Shown: positions 16,131 through 25,310 of the stretch, piece by piece | Numbering within the stretch: position 1 is the first letter of the stretch | Layout: every line of letters starts with the position of its first letter | From: Ruminiclostridium sp. | GTDB lineage: Bacteria > Bacillota > Clostridia > Oscillospirales > Ruminococcaceae | Direction: 5' to 3' | Assembly: GCA_017635675.1 (NCBI GenBank) | Contig: JAGBLA010000185.1 | Coordinates: 1 to 32,357, forward strand | Length of the DNA stretch: 32,357 nucleotides | The notes under the pieces: model-generated | The model's input: the letters and a program-made list of their open reading frames with translations, nothing else | What the model was told of the DNA's origin: nothing | Databases searched by the model: none | Program-made: the position numbers and the translations under genes

Positions 16131-17036
16131 TTATTTCATAAGAAGCACCATTACTGCCTTCTGTGCGTGGAGTCTGTTTTCAGCTTCATCAAATATCTCG
16201 TTTGCGTGTGCTTCGAACACCTTTTCGGTTATCTCTTCTTCTCTGTGCGCGGGCAGGCAGTGCTGAACGATAGCGTCGGGTCTTGCGGCAGCCATTACAG
16301 CGTCATTCACCTGATATCCCGCGAACGCTTTCCTGCGCTTTTCGGCTTCGCCCTCCTGTCCCATGGAAGCCCATACGTCGGTGTATATAACGTCCGCGTT
16401 TTCGGCAGCCTTCACGGGGTCACTCACGATCTCAAACTTATCACCGTAGCCCTTTGCAAAGTCAAGTATCTCCTTCGGCGGGTGATAACCCTCGGGGCAG
16501 GCGAGAGATACACTCATTCCTGTCTTGAGACAGCCTACCGTGAGGGAGTTCGCCATGTTGTTACCGTCGCCCACAAAGCAGAATTTAAGTCCGTCGAGCT
16601 TGTTCTTGTACTCCCTTATCGTCATAAGGTCGGCAAGCACCTGGCAAGGGTGGGCGAAATCCGTAAGTCCGTTGATTATCGGTATTGAGCCGTACTTTGC
16701 AAGGTCATCGACCTCCTGCTGCGCGAAAGTCCTTATCATTATGCCGCTCAGATACCGCGAGAGCACTCTTGCGGTGTCCTGTACAGGCTCGCCGCGTCCT
16801 ATCTGGAGATCCTTTGACGAGAGGAAAAGCGGGTGACCGCCGAGCTGATACATTCCTGTCTCAAACGAAACTCTCGTTCTTGTAGAGGACTTCTGGAATA
16901 TCATTCCGAGAGTCTTGCCCTCAAGATGTCTGTGGGGAATGTTGTTCTTGAGCTCGTATTTGAGCTGATCGGCAAGGTCAAGTATCTTCGTGATCTCCTC
17001 GGTGCTGAGATCAAGCATTTTCAGTAAGTGTTTCAT
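16131..17036 (-). CDS. argF: Ornithine carbamoyltransferase
   Basis: A 301-residue enzyme making citrulline from ornithine and carbamoyl phosphate. The carbamoyl-phosphate motif STRTR (51-55), the HPCQ motif (in LTDFAHPCQVLADL) and the ornithine-site HCLPAHR near the C-terminus are all present. It is the last arginine gene of the run, 14 nt after argD. The anabolic role is inferred from the biosynthetic neighbours; no arcA or arcC is seen. Confidence 0.96.
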   Translation of the reverse strand: MKHLLKMLDLSTEEITKILDLADQLKYELKNNIPHRHLEGKTLGMIFQKSSTRTRVSFETGMYQLGGHPLFLSSKDLQIGRGEPVQDTARVLSRYLSGIMIRTFAQQEVDDLAKYGSIPIINGLTDFAHPCQVLADLMTIREYKNKLDGLKFCFVGDGNNMANSLTVGCLKTGMSVSLACPEGYHPPKEILDFAKGYGDKFEIVSDPVKAAENADVIYTDVWASMGQEGEAEKRRKAFAGYQVNDAVMAAARPDAIVQHCLPAHREEEITEKVFEAHANEIFDEAENRLHAQKAVMVLLMK

Positions 17037-17050
17037 AAGTCTGTCCTTTC

Positions 17051-18214
17051 TTATTTCAGTATATCTGCAAGTATGGCAATTCCCGCATCTATCTCTTCAT
17101 AGCTTATAGTGAGCGGCGGAAGCAGTCTTACCTTTTCTTTCGCGGTAAGCACAAGCAATCCGTTGTCAAGCGCGGCTTTCGCCACATCTCCTGCTTTTTT
17201 GGTTTTCAGTGTGATGCCTATCATAAGACCGAGTCCGCTGACACCTTCTACTTCGGGGATCTCGCAAAGCTTTTTGCGGAAGTATTCGCCTTTTTTCGCG
17301 ACTTCATCAAGGAAAGCGGGATCGGCTGCTTTTTTGAGAACTTCAAGTCCGCCCGCGCAGCATACAGGATTTCCTCCGAATGTTGAGCCGTGAGTTCCAG
17401 CGGTAAGCACGCCTGCGCATTTCTTTCCCGTAAGGCACGCACCCATAGGAAGTCCTCCTGCTATGCCTTTGGCAAGCGTCACGATATCGGGTTTGTGTCC
17501 GAAATTATCGCCCGCGAGGAATTTTCCGCTTCTGCCTACGCCCGTCTGTATCTCGTCCGCTATCGTGAGTACGTCCTTAGGAGCCGTCAGTTCATATATC
17601 GCGTCAACGAATTCCTTGTCAAGCGCGTTCACCCCGCCTTCGCCCTGGATATGCTCGAACATTACCGCACATACCGTATCGTCAAGCTTTGCTTTAAGGT
17701 CGTCGATGTCATTTGCTTTCACAAAGATGAAACCTTCTGTGAAAGGGAAGAAGTAGTTGTGGAAAACGTCCTGACCCGTGGCGGAGAGTGTGGTTATCGT
17801 TCTTCCGTGGAAAGAGTTGACAAGAGTAATGATGTTGTGTCTGCCCTTGCCGTACTTGTCAAAGCTGTACTTCCGAGCGATCTTTATAGCACATTCATTC
17901 GCCTCGGCACCTGAATTTCCGAAGAAAACCTTCTCCATGCCTGCGGCTTTTGTAAGCTGTTCCGCGAAATCCGCCTGAACCTTTGTGTAGTAGTAATTCG
18001 AGGTGTGCTGTATCTTCCGTACCTGCGCGCATACCGCGTCAGCCCACGCGTCATTGCAGTAGCCGAGCGAGTTGGTGCCGATACCGCTTCCGAAATCAAT
18101 GTATTTCTTTCCGTTTTCGTCGGAAGCAGTCTCGCCGCTCCCGCTGTCCATTACGAGCGGGTACCGTCCGTAGGTGCCCATTACGTGCTCGTTGAATTTA
18201 TCTATCGTATTCAT
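17051..18214 (-). CDS. argD: Acetylornithine aminotransferase
   Basis: A 387-residue class-III PLP aminotransferase that transfers an amino group from glutamate to N-acetylglutamate 5-semialdehyde. Visible motifs are GNSGAEANECAIK (99-111), the acidic ADEIQTGVGRSGK (219-231) and the PLP lysine Lys249 in TLAKGIAGG. Length is typical of ArgD. It follows argB by 13 nt. Confidence 0.95.
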   Translation of the reverse strand: MNTIDKFNEHVMGTYGRYPLVMDSGSGETASDENGKKYIDFGSGIGTNSLGYCNDAWADAVCAQVRKIQHTSNYYYTKVQADFAEQLTKAAGMEKVFFGNSGAEANECAIKIARKYSFDKYGKGRHNIITLVNSFHGRTITTLSATGQDVFHNYFFPFTEGFIFVKANDIDDLKAKLDDTVCAVMFEHIQGEGGVNALDKEFVDAIYELTAPKDVLTIADEIQTGVGRSGKFLAGDNFGHKPDIVTLAKGIAGGLPMGACLTGKKCAGVLTAGTHGSTFGGNPVCCAGGLEVLKKAADPAFLDEVAKKGEYFRKKLCEIPEVEGVSGLGLMIGITLKTKKAGDVAKAALDNGLLVLTAKEKVRLLPPLTISYEEIDAGIAILADILK

Positions 18215-18227
18215 GGTATTGCCTTTC

Positions 18228-19082
18228 TTATTTTATCATTGTGCCTACGCCCTTGCTGGTGAGAAGCTCTATCAGTATCGAGTGAGGTATTCTTCCGTCG
18301 ATGATGATAGACTGTTTTACGCCGCGTCGGACTGCCTCAACACAGCAGTCTATCTTCGGTATCATGCCGCCGGAGATGATACCCTGGTTTTTGAGATACG
18401 GCACTTCGCTTAAGCCTACCTGCGGGATAAGTGTGCTTTCGTCGTCCTTATCACGGAGCAGACCAACAATGTCAGTCATAAGTACAAGGTTTTCCGCGTG
18501 CATCTCCGCAGCTATACGGGCTGCGGCAGTATCAGCATTGATGTTATATACTTTTCCGTCGGCACCGCCCGCCACAGTTGATATAACGGGGATATAACCG
18601 TTGTCAAGTGCATCGTTGATGATGTCGGAGTTGATGTGGGTAACTTCGCCCACAAGTCCGAGCTCGGGGTCGAGCTGTTTCGCTTCTATCATGCGGTTAT
18701 CGAGCCCGCAGAGCCCTATTGCTTTGCCGTTATGCTGATAGAGCTTGTTCACAAGGTCCTTGTTGAGCTTTCCGCAGAGTACCATCTGCACGATCTCGAC
18801 AGTCTCCTCGTCGGTGTAGCGAAGTCCGTTCACGAACCTGCTTTCCTTGTTCACGCGTTTGAGCATTGCGTTTATCTCAGGACCGCCGCCATGAACGAGT
18901 ACGATCTTCACACCGATAGTGCTGAGAAGCACGATATCCGACATTACCGCGTCTTTGAGCGCGTCATTGGTCATAGCGTTCCCGCCGTACTTGATGACAA
19001 CGACTTTGCCGTTGTATTTCTGAATGTAGGGCAGGGCATCGCTTAAAATGCCCGCTCTGATTTCGTTTGAGATGTTTTCCAT
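18228..19082 (-). CDS. argB: Acetylglutamate kinase
   Basis: A 284-residue amino-acid kinase phosphorylating N-acetylglutamate. VVIKYGGNAM (27-36, phosphate-binding Lys31), the VLVHGGGPEIN loop, and LMTDIVGLL in the nucleotide site are intact. The N-terminal helix preceding the kinase core (MENISNEIRAGILSDALPYI) is the type that permits arginine-sensitive hexamers, so feedback inhibition by arginine is likely. Gap to argJ is 19 nt. Confidence 0.96.
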   Translation of the reverse strand: MENISNEIRAGILSDALPYIQKYNGKVVVIKYGGNAMTNDALKDAVMSDIVLLSTIGVKIVLVHGGGPEINAMLKRVNKESRFVNGLRYTDEETVEIVQMVLCGKLNKDLVNKLYQHNGKAIGLCGLDNRMIEAKQLDPELGLVGEVTHINSDIINDALDNGYIPVISTVAGGADGKVYNINADTAAARIAAEMHAENLVLMTDIVGLLRDKDDESTLIPQVGLSEVPYLKNQGIISGGMIPKIDCCVEAVRRGVKQSIIIDGRIPHSILIELLTSKGVGTMIK

Positions 19083-19101
19083 TTCTTTTGTCCGTCCTTT
19101 A

Positions 19102-20448
19102 TCAGCTTCTGTAGTCTCCGTTTATCTTCACATAATCGTAAGTGAGGTCACAGCCCCATGCCATTGCGCCGTTATCTCCCTGATTGAGATCGATGATGAT
19201 CGTTATGTCAGTTTCGACAAGTATCTTCTTCGCAAGCACCTCGTCGAAATCGAGCAGGGAACCCTGCTTGCAGACATTCAGATAACCGCCCTCGGACGCT
19301 ATGTCTATATCTATCTTGTTTACATCGTAATCGGCATCCGCATAACCGAGTGCGCACATGATACGTCCGCAGTTCGCGTCCTCACCGAACATCGCAGCCT
19401 TGAACAGGCTCGACATGATGACGGATTTTGCCGCTGTCTTTGCGGTCTCAAAACTGTCCGCGCCCTTTACGTTGCATTCTATCAGCTTGGTCGCGCCCTC
19501 GCCGTCACGAGCCATCATGCGGGCAAGGTTCACCATTACTGTCCAGAGCGCTTCACAGAAGATACCGTAATCGTCGTTTTCTTCGGTTATCTCGTCGTTT
19601 CCCGCACAGCCGTTCGCCATTACCACGCACATATCGTTGGTGGACATATCGCCGTCAACGCTCACGCAGTTGAGTGTTACCTGTACATTGTCGTCGAGCG
19701 CTTTCTTCACCATTTCGGGGGATATAGCCACATCGCTTGTAATAAAGGTAAGCGTGGTCGCCATGTTCGGGTGAATCATGCCGCTTCCTTTGAGCATACC
19801 GCCGACGCGGCAGGTCTTGCCGCCGAGCTCAAACTCCACTGCTATTTCCTTTGGCTGGGTGTCGGTGGTCATTATCGCCTTCACTGCTTCATCGTTACCT
19901 GTGTAGGAAAGTCCCCTGTACAGAGCGGGTATTCCATTTTCGATAGGCTCGATAGGGAGCACCTGACCGATAACTCCCGTGGAAGCTACTACCATGTCGG
20001 CAGGGGAGATACCCATTGCTTTCGCGGCAAGCTCCGCCATTTTCCGCGCTTTTTCAATGCCGTCGGCGTTGCAGGTGTTGGCATTTACCGAATTCACTAT
20101 AACTCCCTGGGCATAGCCGTCGGCAAGGTTTTCCTTAGTTACGCTGAGCGGTGCGCCCTTCACCTTGTTGGTAGTATAAACCGCCGCTGCCGCCGCGCGC
20201 TTGTCTGACATTATCATGCCGAGGTCATTCTTCTTGTTTGTCGGCATTGCGTTATTTGCCGCCTGTGACTTTTCTTCGGTGTCGGTAAGTGCCTTGTGTG
20301 CAAGTCCGCAGTGGATACCGTTTGCTTTCCAGCCCTTGGCAGCGCATACTCCGCCGTCAACAAATTTGTCAATATCGGTGCTTACAAGCCCGATACCGAG
20401 CGTATCTGTAAGTTTCTGAAGCTTCTCGCCCATTATAATATCACTCAT
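19102..20448 (-). CDS. argJ: Glutamate N-acetyltransferase (ArgJ)
   Basis: A 448-residue ArgJ that moves the acetyl group from N-acetylornithine to glutamate, recycling it. The self-cleavage motif KGSGMIHPNMATTLTF (220-235) places the cut between Ala230 and Thr231, giving alpha and beta chains with Thr231 as nucleophile. The usual fold starts at GGVCAAKGWKANGI (about 32-45), so the protein carries about 30 extra N-terminal residues. The start at 20448 is supported by AAGGAG. Whether it also uses acetyl-CoA (bifunctional type) cannot be judged by eye; the two GNAT genes upstream bear on this question. Confidence 0.95.
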   Translation of the reverse strand: MSDIIMGEKLQKLTDTLGIGLVSTDIDKFVDGGVCAAKGWKANGIHCGLAHKALTDTEEKSQAANNAMPTNKKNDLGMIMSDKRAAAAAVYTTNKVKGAPLSVTKENLADGYAQGVIVNSVNANTCNADGIEKARKMAELAAKAMGISPADMVVASTGVIGQVLPIEPIENGIPALYRGLSYTGNDEAVKAIMTTDTQPKEIAVEFELGGKTCRVGGMLKGSGMIHPNMATTLTFITSDVAISPEMVKKALDDNVQVTLNCVSVDGDMSTNDMCVVMANGCAGNDEITEENDDYGIFCEALWTVMVNLARMMARDGEGATKLIECNVKGADSFETAKTAAKSVIMSSLFKAAMFGEDANCGRIMCALGYADADYDVNKIDIDIASEGGYLNVCKQGSLLDFDEVLAKKILVETDITIIIDLNQGDNGAMAWGCDLTYDYVKINGDYRS

Positions 20449-20460
20449 GTCATTTCTCCT

Positions 20461-21405
20461 TTATACAAGTCCTGTTGTTTCATCAATGCCCATCATTATA
20501 TTGAGGCACTGGACTGCCGCGCCGCTCGCGCCCTTTCCGAGGTTGTCGAGACGGGAAACTATAAGAAGACGCATTTCGTTGCCGCTTACGATTATTTCCA
20601 TGTTATTGGTGTTTTCAAGCGTATTTGCGCCGATGAAACCGTCCGGCAGTACGTCCTTGCCGTCAAGCTCGGCGACCTTTATGAAATTGCAGCCCTTGTA
20701 ATGCTCCGCGAACATTTCTCTGATATCAGTCGGAGTTACCTGTTTTCCAAGAAGTCTTGCGTGCAGGGGGAGAGAAACTGTCATTCCCGCGAAGTAATCG
20801 CACACATAGGGATTGAATGTCGGCTCGTGGTCAAGCCCGGAAATAACACGCATTTCCGGCAGGTGCTTATGCTGCTGAGTGAGCGCGTACTGACGCGGAG
20901 TATCGAACTCTTTTGCGCGTTCGGGCGACTGATACTGCGCTATCCCGCGCTTTCCCGCTCCGCTGTAACCTGAGACCGCGTGAACGGAAACAGGGTAATC
21001 CTTGGGAAGTATGCCGCTTTTTATCAGCGGGTAAGCCATTGAGATAAACCCGCTTGCATAGCAGCCGGGGACTGCTACACGCTTTGATGTGCGTATCTTT
21101 TCGCGGTGCTCCGGTGAGAGCTCGGGAAATCCATACGCCCAGTCGGGGTTTATGCGGTGAGCGGTGGAAGCGTCGATTATGCGGGTGTGGTCGTTCTCAA
21201 CGAGTGAGATTGCCTCAACAGCCGCCTCGTCGGGCAGGCAGAGTATAGTGAAATCCGAACCGTTTATGTATTTTCTTCGCTCCTCGGTGTCCTTTCGCAG
21301 TTTGCCCGGAATTACCATAAGCTCGATATCTGCTCTTTTTTTCAGGCGCTCGACTATCTTGAGACCAGTCGTGCCTTCCTGTCCGTCAATGAATACCTTT
21401 GTCAT
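20461..21405 (-). CDS. argC: N-acetyl-gamma-glutamyl-phosphate reductase, type 2
   Basis: A 314-residue reductase producing N-acetylglutamate 5-semialdehyde. The NADP loop DGQEGTTGLKI (7-17) and catalytic Cys115 in VAVPGCYASG are visible, as is AVSGYSGAGKRG. The short length and the FIDGQEGTTG start identify the type 2 form rather than the commoner type 1 of about 345 residues. It is 12 nt upstream of argJ and 35 nt downstream of a GNAT gene. Confidence 0.94.
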   Translation of the reverse strand: MTKVFIDGQEGTTGLKIVERLKKRADIELMVIPGKLRKDTEERRKYINGSDFTILCLPDEAAVEAISLVENDHTRIIDASTAHRINPDWAYGFPELSPEHREKIRTSKRVAVPGCYASGFISMAYPLIKSGILPKDYPVSVHAVSGYSGAGKRGIAQYQSPERAKEFDTPRQYALTQQHKHLPEMRVISGLDHEPTFNPYVCDYFAGMTVSLPLHARLLGKQVTPTDIREMFAEHYKGCNFIKVAELDGKDVLPDGFIGANTLENTNNMEIIVSGNEMRLLIVSRLDNLGKGASGAAVQCLNIMMGIDETTGLV

Positions 21406-21440
21406 TTCTTTGTTCCTCTTTATGAATTTTTTTCTTTATG

Positions 21441-21881
21441 TTAAGCATCTATCCATTGTATAAATGCAGTTTTATCGTTTTTGTTATATCCTGCCCGTTC
21501 ATAGAATTTAAGCGTGCTTTCTTCCTTTGAGCCGGTCAGAAGCATCATTTTATAGCAGTTCTCACGTTTTGCGATGTCTTTGGCATAGTTCAGACAAGCG
21601 GTAGCATATCCCTTTTTGCGGAAATCTTTGTCGGTCACGACATTTTCTATGAACGCATACGGTCTTTGTCCGTGCGTCAGATTCGGGATAATAACACACA
21701 CGCAGGACGAGACGATCTTTTCTTCAACCTCTGCAACTATGATGTGATGATCCTTGTCGGTAAGTATGCGCTCCCAGAGTGCGGTGACACGCTCATCTTT
21801 TTCGGGGAACGGGTTGTCATGGAGCTGCATATAAAGCTTGAAAAGTCCGTCAAAGTCTGCGTTTGTTATCTCGCGTATCAT
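21441..21881 (-). CDS. GNAT-family N-acetyltransferase (first of two by coordinate)
   Basis: A 146-residue GNAT protein. The core FIENVVTDKDFRKKGYATACLNYAKDIA holds the acetyl-CoA loop (V-T-x-x-x-R-x-x-G-Y-A), and MMLLTGSKEESTLKFYERAGY is the usual motif-B end. Its ATG overlaps the stop of the preceding GNAT gene by 1 nt (TAATG), showing tight coupling inside the arginine operon. Substrate unknown. Glutamate (as an N-acetylglutamate synthase) is one candidate given the context. Confidence 0.85.
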   Translation of the reverse strand: MIREITNADFDGLFKLYMQLHDNPFPEKDERVTALWERILTDKDHHIIVAEVEEKIVSSCVCVIIPNLTHGQRPYAFIENVVTDKDFRKKGYATACLNYAKDIAKRENCYKMMLLTGSKEESTLKFYERAGYNKNDKTAFIQWIDA

Positions 21882-22324
21882 TATACATCACCATTCCCGA
21901 TCTGTGTGTAGAACTGACTCATTCCCGCGCCGCGCTCGTCGTTCGGTCTGCGGAAAAATCCGAACTTTTCATAGAACGGCTCCTTGTCCTTTGCCGAGAG
22001 AAGTGAGACCATTGTAGTCTCACCGTCCTCGATATATTCGGTGTGAACGAAATCCATAAGCTGGGAGATCATCTGCTTGCCGATGCCCTGACGCTGATAG
22101 TCGGGGTGGACGATAACGTCAACCACGAGCAGGTGATATCCTCCGTCGCCCACCGCACGTGCCATAGATACAGCTTTACCGTTTTCGCTGTCGCGTCCTA
22201 CCGTTATAAATATGGATTTCGGGATACTTTTTATAAACTGCCGCTCGGAGACCTGATACCAGTCAACGAGACTTCGCAGATAATTGTATTCCTCAAATGA
22301 AATGGTTTTATCAAATGTTATCAT
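21881..22324 (-). CDS. GNAT-family N-acetyltransferase (second by coordinate)
   Basis: A 147-residue GNAT protein. The acetyl-CoA loop is in VVDVIVHPDYQRQGIGKQMISQLMDFV, with the Q-R-Q-G-I-G signature. The C-terminal PFYEKFGFFRRPNDERGAGMSQF is seen in many small soluble GNATs. It overlaps the argH stop by 4 nt (ATGA) and the next GNAT by 1 nt. It is not closely similar to its neighbour by eye beyond the family fold, so a recent duplication is unlikely. Substrate not known; see the finding on a possible N-acetylglutamate synthase role. Confidence 0.87.
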   Translation of the reverse strand: MITFDKTISFEEYNYLRSLVDWYQVSERQFIKSIPKSIFITVGRDSENGKAVSMARAVGDGGYHLLVVDVIVHPDYQRQGIGKQMISQLMDFVHTEYIEDGETTMVSLLSAKDKEPFYEKFGFFRRPNDERGAGMSQFYTQIGNGDV

Positions 22325-23691
22325 ATTCTCTCACGCACATATTTTATCTGCTTCATTACGCTTTCGGGAGCAGGCCCGCCGTAGGAGGTCCTGCACTTGA
22401 CGCAGTGTTCAAGGCTTATTGCCTCATACAGGTCATTGTCGAACAGCTCGCTCTTTTCCTTGTAGCAGTCAAGGGGCAGCTCCTCAAGCGTTGTGTTCTT
22501 GGCGATGCACTCCGCAACAAGTCCTCCTGTGATCTTGTATGCGTCGCGGAACGGCATACCTTTCTTTACGAGATAGTCCGCGCAATCCGTAGCGTTTATA
22601 AATCCGCGTGCCGCGGCGTTTCTCATGTTGTCCTTCAATACTGTCATGGTGGAGAGCATGGGGGTAAATGTGGAGATGCAGAGTTTTACGTTATCGACCG
22701 CGTCGAATATAGCCTCCTTGTCCTCCTGCATATCCTTATTGTATGCAAGCGGAAGTCCTTTCATCATTGCGAGCAGTGTCATGTTGTCACCGAAAACGCG
22801 CGCAGCCTTGCCGCGGACAAGCTCGGCAACGTCGGGGTTTTTCTTCTGCGGCATGATGCTCGAACCCGTGGCGAAAGCGTCATCGAGCTCAATGAATTTG
22901 AATTCCCAGCTGCACCATAATATGATCTCCTCTGAAAAACGGGAAAGGTGCATCATTATGGTCGATATGGCGCTTGCAAGCTCTATGCAGAAATCTCTGT
23001 CGGAAACTCCGTCAAGTGAGTTGATCATCGGCTCGCCGAATCCAAGCAGCTTTGTGGTAAGAAACCGGTCGATAGGGTAGGTGGTGCCTGCAAGCGCTCC
23101 GCTTCCGAGGGGATTTACGTTCATGCGTTTGGCGGTATCGTCAAGTCTTCCGATATCACGCAGGAGCATCTGTGCATAAGCCATTAAATGATGTCCGAAG
23201 GTTATGGGCTGGGCGCGCTGCAGGTGAGTATATCCCGGCATTATGGTGTCGGCGTGTTTCTCGGCAATGTCGCATATAGCTGTTATAAGCTTTTTAAGCA
23301 GTTCCTTTATCTCAGCTATCTCACTGCGCAGGTAAAGGCGGATATCAACAGCTACTTGGTCGTTTCTTGAACGCGAAGTGTGCAGACGTTTTCCCACATC
23401 ACCGAGTCGTTTCGTAAGTTCGGCTTCTATGAACATATGGATATCCTCTGCGTTCATATCAAGCTCAAGCTTTCCTATCTCGATATCCGCGAGTATTGAC
23501 TGTAAGCCTTTTATTATAGCCTCGCTGTCACTTTTTGAGATTATTCCCGCTTCTCCGAGCATTGTCGCGTGGGCTATGCTGCCCGCTATATCGTTCCTGT
23601 ACATACGTCCGTCAAAGGAGATCGACGAGTTGAAAGCATTTACACCGCTGTCTGTTTCCTTCGCGAAACGTCCTGCCCACATTTTGTCCAT
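22321..23691 (-). CDS. argH: Argininosuccinate lyase
   Basis: A 456-residue lyase releasing arginine and fumarate from argininosuccinate. Present are KRLHTSRSRNDQVA (101-114), GYTHLQRAQP (153-162) and the signature GSSIMPQKKNPD (276-287) with catalytic Ser278. Start choice between 23691 and an ATG three codons later is open. The family normally begins close to WAGRF. It is separated from argG by 91 bp containing a hairpin. Confidence 0.95.
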   Translation of the reverse strand: MDKMWAGRFAKETDSGVNAFNSSISFDGRMYRNDIAGSIAHATMLGEAGIISKSDSEAIIKGLQSILADIEIGKLELDMNAEDIHMFIEAELTKRLGDVGKRLHTSRSRNDQVAVDIRLYLRSEIAEIKELLKKLITAICDIAEKHADTIMPGYTHLQRAQPITFGHHLMAYAQMLLRDIGRLDDTAKRMNVNPLGSGALAGTTYPIDRFLTTKLLGFGEPMINSLDGVSDRDFCIELASAISTIMMHLSRFSEEIILWCSWEFKFIELDDAFATGSSIMPQKKNPDVAELVRGKAARVFGDNMTLLAMMKGLPLAYNKDMQEDKEAIFDAVDNVKLCISTFTPMLSTMTVLKDNMRNAAARGFINATDCADYLVKKGMPFRDAYKITGGLVAECIAKNTTLEELPLDCYKEKSELFDNDLYEAISLEHCVKCRTSYGGPAPESVMKQIKYVRERI

Positions 23692-23721
23692 AACTTATAT
23701 ACCTTTCTTAAAAGAAACAAC

Positions 23722-23752
23722 CGATATATGCGGATGAAAACCGCATATATCG
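23722..23752 (-). terminator. Hairpin between argG and argH, possible partial terminator
   Basis: A perfect 12-bp stem, CGATATATGCGG and CCGCATATATCG, with a 7-nt loop. On the minus strand GTTGTTTCTTTT follows, an interrupted T-run. No clear promoter for argH was found between it and the argH start, so read-through or attenuation seems likely. It might instead serve as a processing or stability hairpin. Confidence 0.6.
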
Positions 23753-23782
23753 CTGTTCATATAAATTTGAATTGTGAAAAAA

Positions 23783-25009
23783 TCACTTGTTGTTCCTGTT
23801 TTCGTCAAGAAGTGCCTTTACCTTTATCGGCAGACCGAACAGATTGATAAATCCTGCGCTGTCCTTCTGATCGTAAACATCGTCCTCACCGAAGGAAGCG
23901 AAATCCTCGCTGTAAAGGGTGTAGGGAGATGTTACACCCGCGTTGATGATGTTGCCTTTATAGAGTTTCAGCTTAACTTCACCTGTACATGTCTCCTGTG
24001 TCTTGTCAACAAACGCGTCCATAGCTTCTCTGAGCGGAGTGAACCACTGTCCGTTATAAACGAGATCAGCGTATTTCTGAGCAAGTCCGGCTTTATAGTG
24101 CTGAGTTTCCTTGTCAAGGCAGATAGTTTCAAGAACTTCGTGAGCGTGATAAAGAATAGTGCCGCCTGGTGTCTCATAAACGCCTCTGGACTTCATTCCG
24201 ACAAGTCTGTTCTCAACTACATCGAAGATACCGATACCGTTCTCGCCGCCGAGTTTGTTGAGCTTTTTGATGAGAGTAACACCGTCCATTTTCTCGCCGT
24301 CAAGCGCTACCGGAACGCCCTTTTCAAATGAGATGGTAACGTATGTGGGCTTGTCGGGAGCCTGTTCGGGAGAAACGCCGAGCTCTAAGAACCCGGGTTT
24401 ATTGTACTGAGGCTCGTTTGCGGGATCTTCGAGGTCAAGACCCTCATGTGAGAGGTGCCAGAGGTTCATGTCCTTGGAGTAGTTGGTTTCTCTTGTGATC
24501 TTTATCGGAACGTTGTGAGCTTCGGCATAGTCTATCTCCTGGTCTCTCGACTTGATATCCCATATTCTCCAGGGAGCGATGATCCTGAGGTTGGGCGCGA
24601 GAGCCTTTATAGTAAGCTCGAAACGCACCTGGTCATTGCCCTTTCCGGTGCAGCCGTGGCAGATAGCGTCAGCGCCCTCTTTCTTTGCGATCTCTACAAG
24701 TCTCTTTGCAATAGGCGGGCGCGCGAAAGATGTACCGAGAAGATAACCTTCGTACTTTGCGCCTGCTTTGAGGGTGGGGAATATGAAGTCATTTACGAAT
24801 TCCTGCTGGATATCCTCTATGTAGAGCTTGGAAGCGCCGGTCTTCTTGGCTCTTTCCTCAAGTCCTTCTATCTCGGAGTCCTGACCTACGTTACCTGCCA
24901 CACATATTACTTCGCAGCCGGGGTAGTTTTCTTTGAGCCAGGGAATGATGATAGAAGTATCAAGTCCGCCGGAGTATGCGAGAACTATCTTTTTGATTTC
25001 GTTTGCCAT
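23783..25009 (-). CDS. argG: Argininosuccinate synthase
   Basis: A 408-residue ligase joining citrulline and aspartate with ATP. The N-terminal PP-loop [10 protein letters not shown] (10-19), the [13 protein letters not shown] segment, and [18 protein letters not shown] are standard ArgG features. AAGGAG lies upstream of the ATG. It is the first gene of the arginine run, behind a consensus promoter. Confidence 0.96.
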   Translation of the reverse strand: MANEIKKIVLAYSGGLDTSIIIPWLKENYPGCEVICVAGNVGQDSEIEGLEERAKKTGASKLYIEDIQQEFVNDFIFPTLKAGAKYEGYLLGTSFARPPIAKRLVEIAKKEGADAICHGCTGKGNDQVRFELTIKALAPNLRIIAPWRIWDIKSRDQEIDYAEAHNVPIKITRETNYSKDMNLWHLSHEGLDLEDPANEPQYNKPGFLELGVSPEQAPDKPTYVTISFEKGVPVALDGEKMDGVTLIKKLNKLGGENGIGIFDVVENRLVGMKSRGVYETPGGTILYHAHEVLETICLDKETQHYKAGLAQKYADLVYNGQWFTPLREAMDAFVDKTQETCTGEVKLKLYKGNIINAGVTSPYTLYSEDFASFGEDDVYDQKDSAGFINLFGLPIKVKALLDENRNNK

Positions 25010-25047
25010 TTTGGTTTCTCCTTTAAAAAATATATTTGATACATTCT

Positions 25048-25075
25048 ATTATACACGATTTATTCATAATGTCAA
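25048..25075 (-). promoter_or_regulatory. Consensus sigma-A promoter for argG
   Basis: On the minus strand: TTGACA (25075-25070), 16-nt spacer, TATAAT (25053-25048). The predicted start is about 30 nt before the argG ATG. The spacer contains ATGAATAAAT, an ARG-box-like half-site. Confidence 0.9.
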
Positions 25076-25082
25076 GGATAAT

Positions 25083-25140
25083 TATGCATATATATGTATA
25101 ATATACTGCATAAAATGTATAAAATATGAATATTTTGAAT
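25083..25140. promoter_or_regulatory. ARG-box-like AT-rich repeats upstream of argG
   Basis: Three adjacent sites resemble arginine-repressor boxes, built from TGMATA/TGTATA half-sites: TATGCATATATATGTATA (25083-25100, a near palindrome), TGCATAAAATGTATA (25107-25121) and ATGAATATTTTGAAT (25126-25140). They lie just upstream of the argG -35. AT-rich DNA makes such matches easy, so this is tentative. No argR gene is in the window. Confidence 0.35.
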
Positions 25141-25227
25141 TAATTTTGCTTGTGCACATATTTTTATAAGACGTACAGTCGTAAACTATTGTTAAAATGC
25201 CGAAAAATGTAAATACTTGTAAAAAAT

Positions 25228-25310
25228 GTTCACTCTGTATTGACAAAGCGAACGTTCTTATGTATAATTATTGTGTGAACAACAATACATGTACGCTGCA
25301 AGACGTTCAC
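25228..25310. promoter_or_regulatory. GTTCAC/GTGAAC half-sites around the XRE promoter
   Basis: The hexamer GTTCAC occurs at 25228-25233 and 25305-25310, with its complement GTGAAC at 25275-25280. A palindrome of the related core, GAACGTTC, sits at 25250-25257 inside the promoter spacer. These flank and overlap the promoter of the XRE-type regulator gene, the classic arrangement for self-regulation. Binding by that protein is inference. Confidence 0.5.
25240..25268 (+). promoter_or_regulatory. Consensus sigma-A promoter for the XRE-DUF896 transcript
   Basis: TTGACA (25240-25245), 17-nt spacer, TATAAT (25263-25268). The leader is about 72 nt. The palindrome GAACGTTC is in the spacer. Confidence 0.88.

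Noticed and set aside
19048..20208. Long plus-strand open frame opposite argB-argJ (386 codons)
   Set aside because: It is an antisense shadow of well-supported arg genes, with no ribosome binding site and no recognisable domain.
25250..25257. LexA (SOS) box at GAACGTTC
   Set aside because: The Firmicutes box has a 4-nt gap between GAAC and GTTC; here the halves are adjacent.
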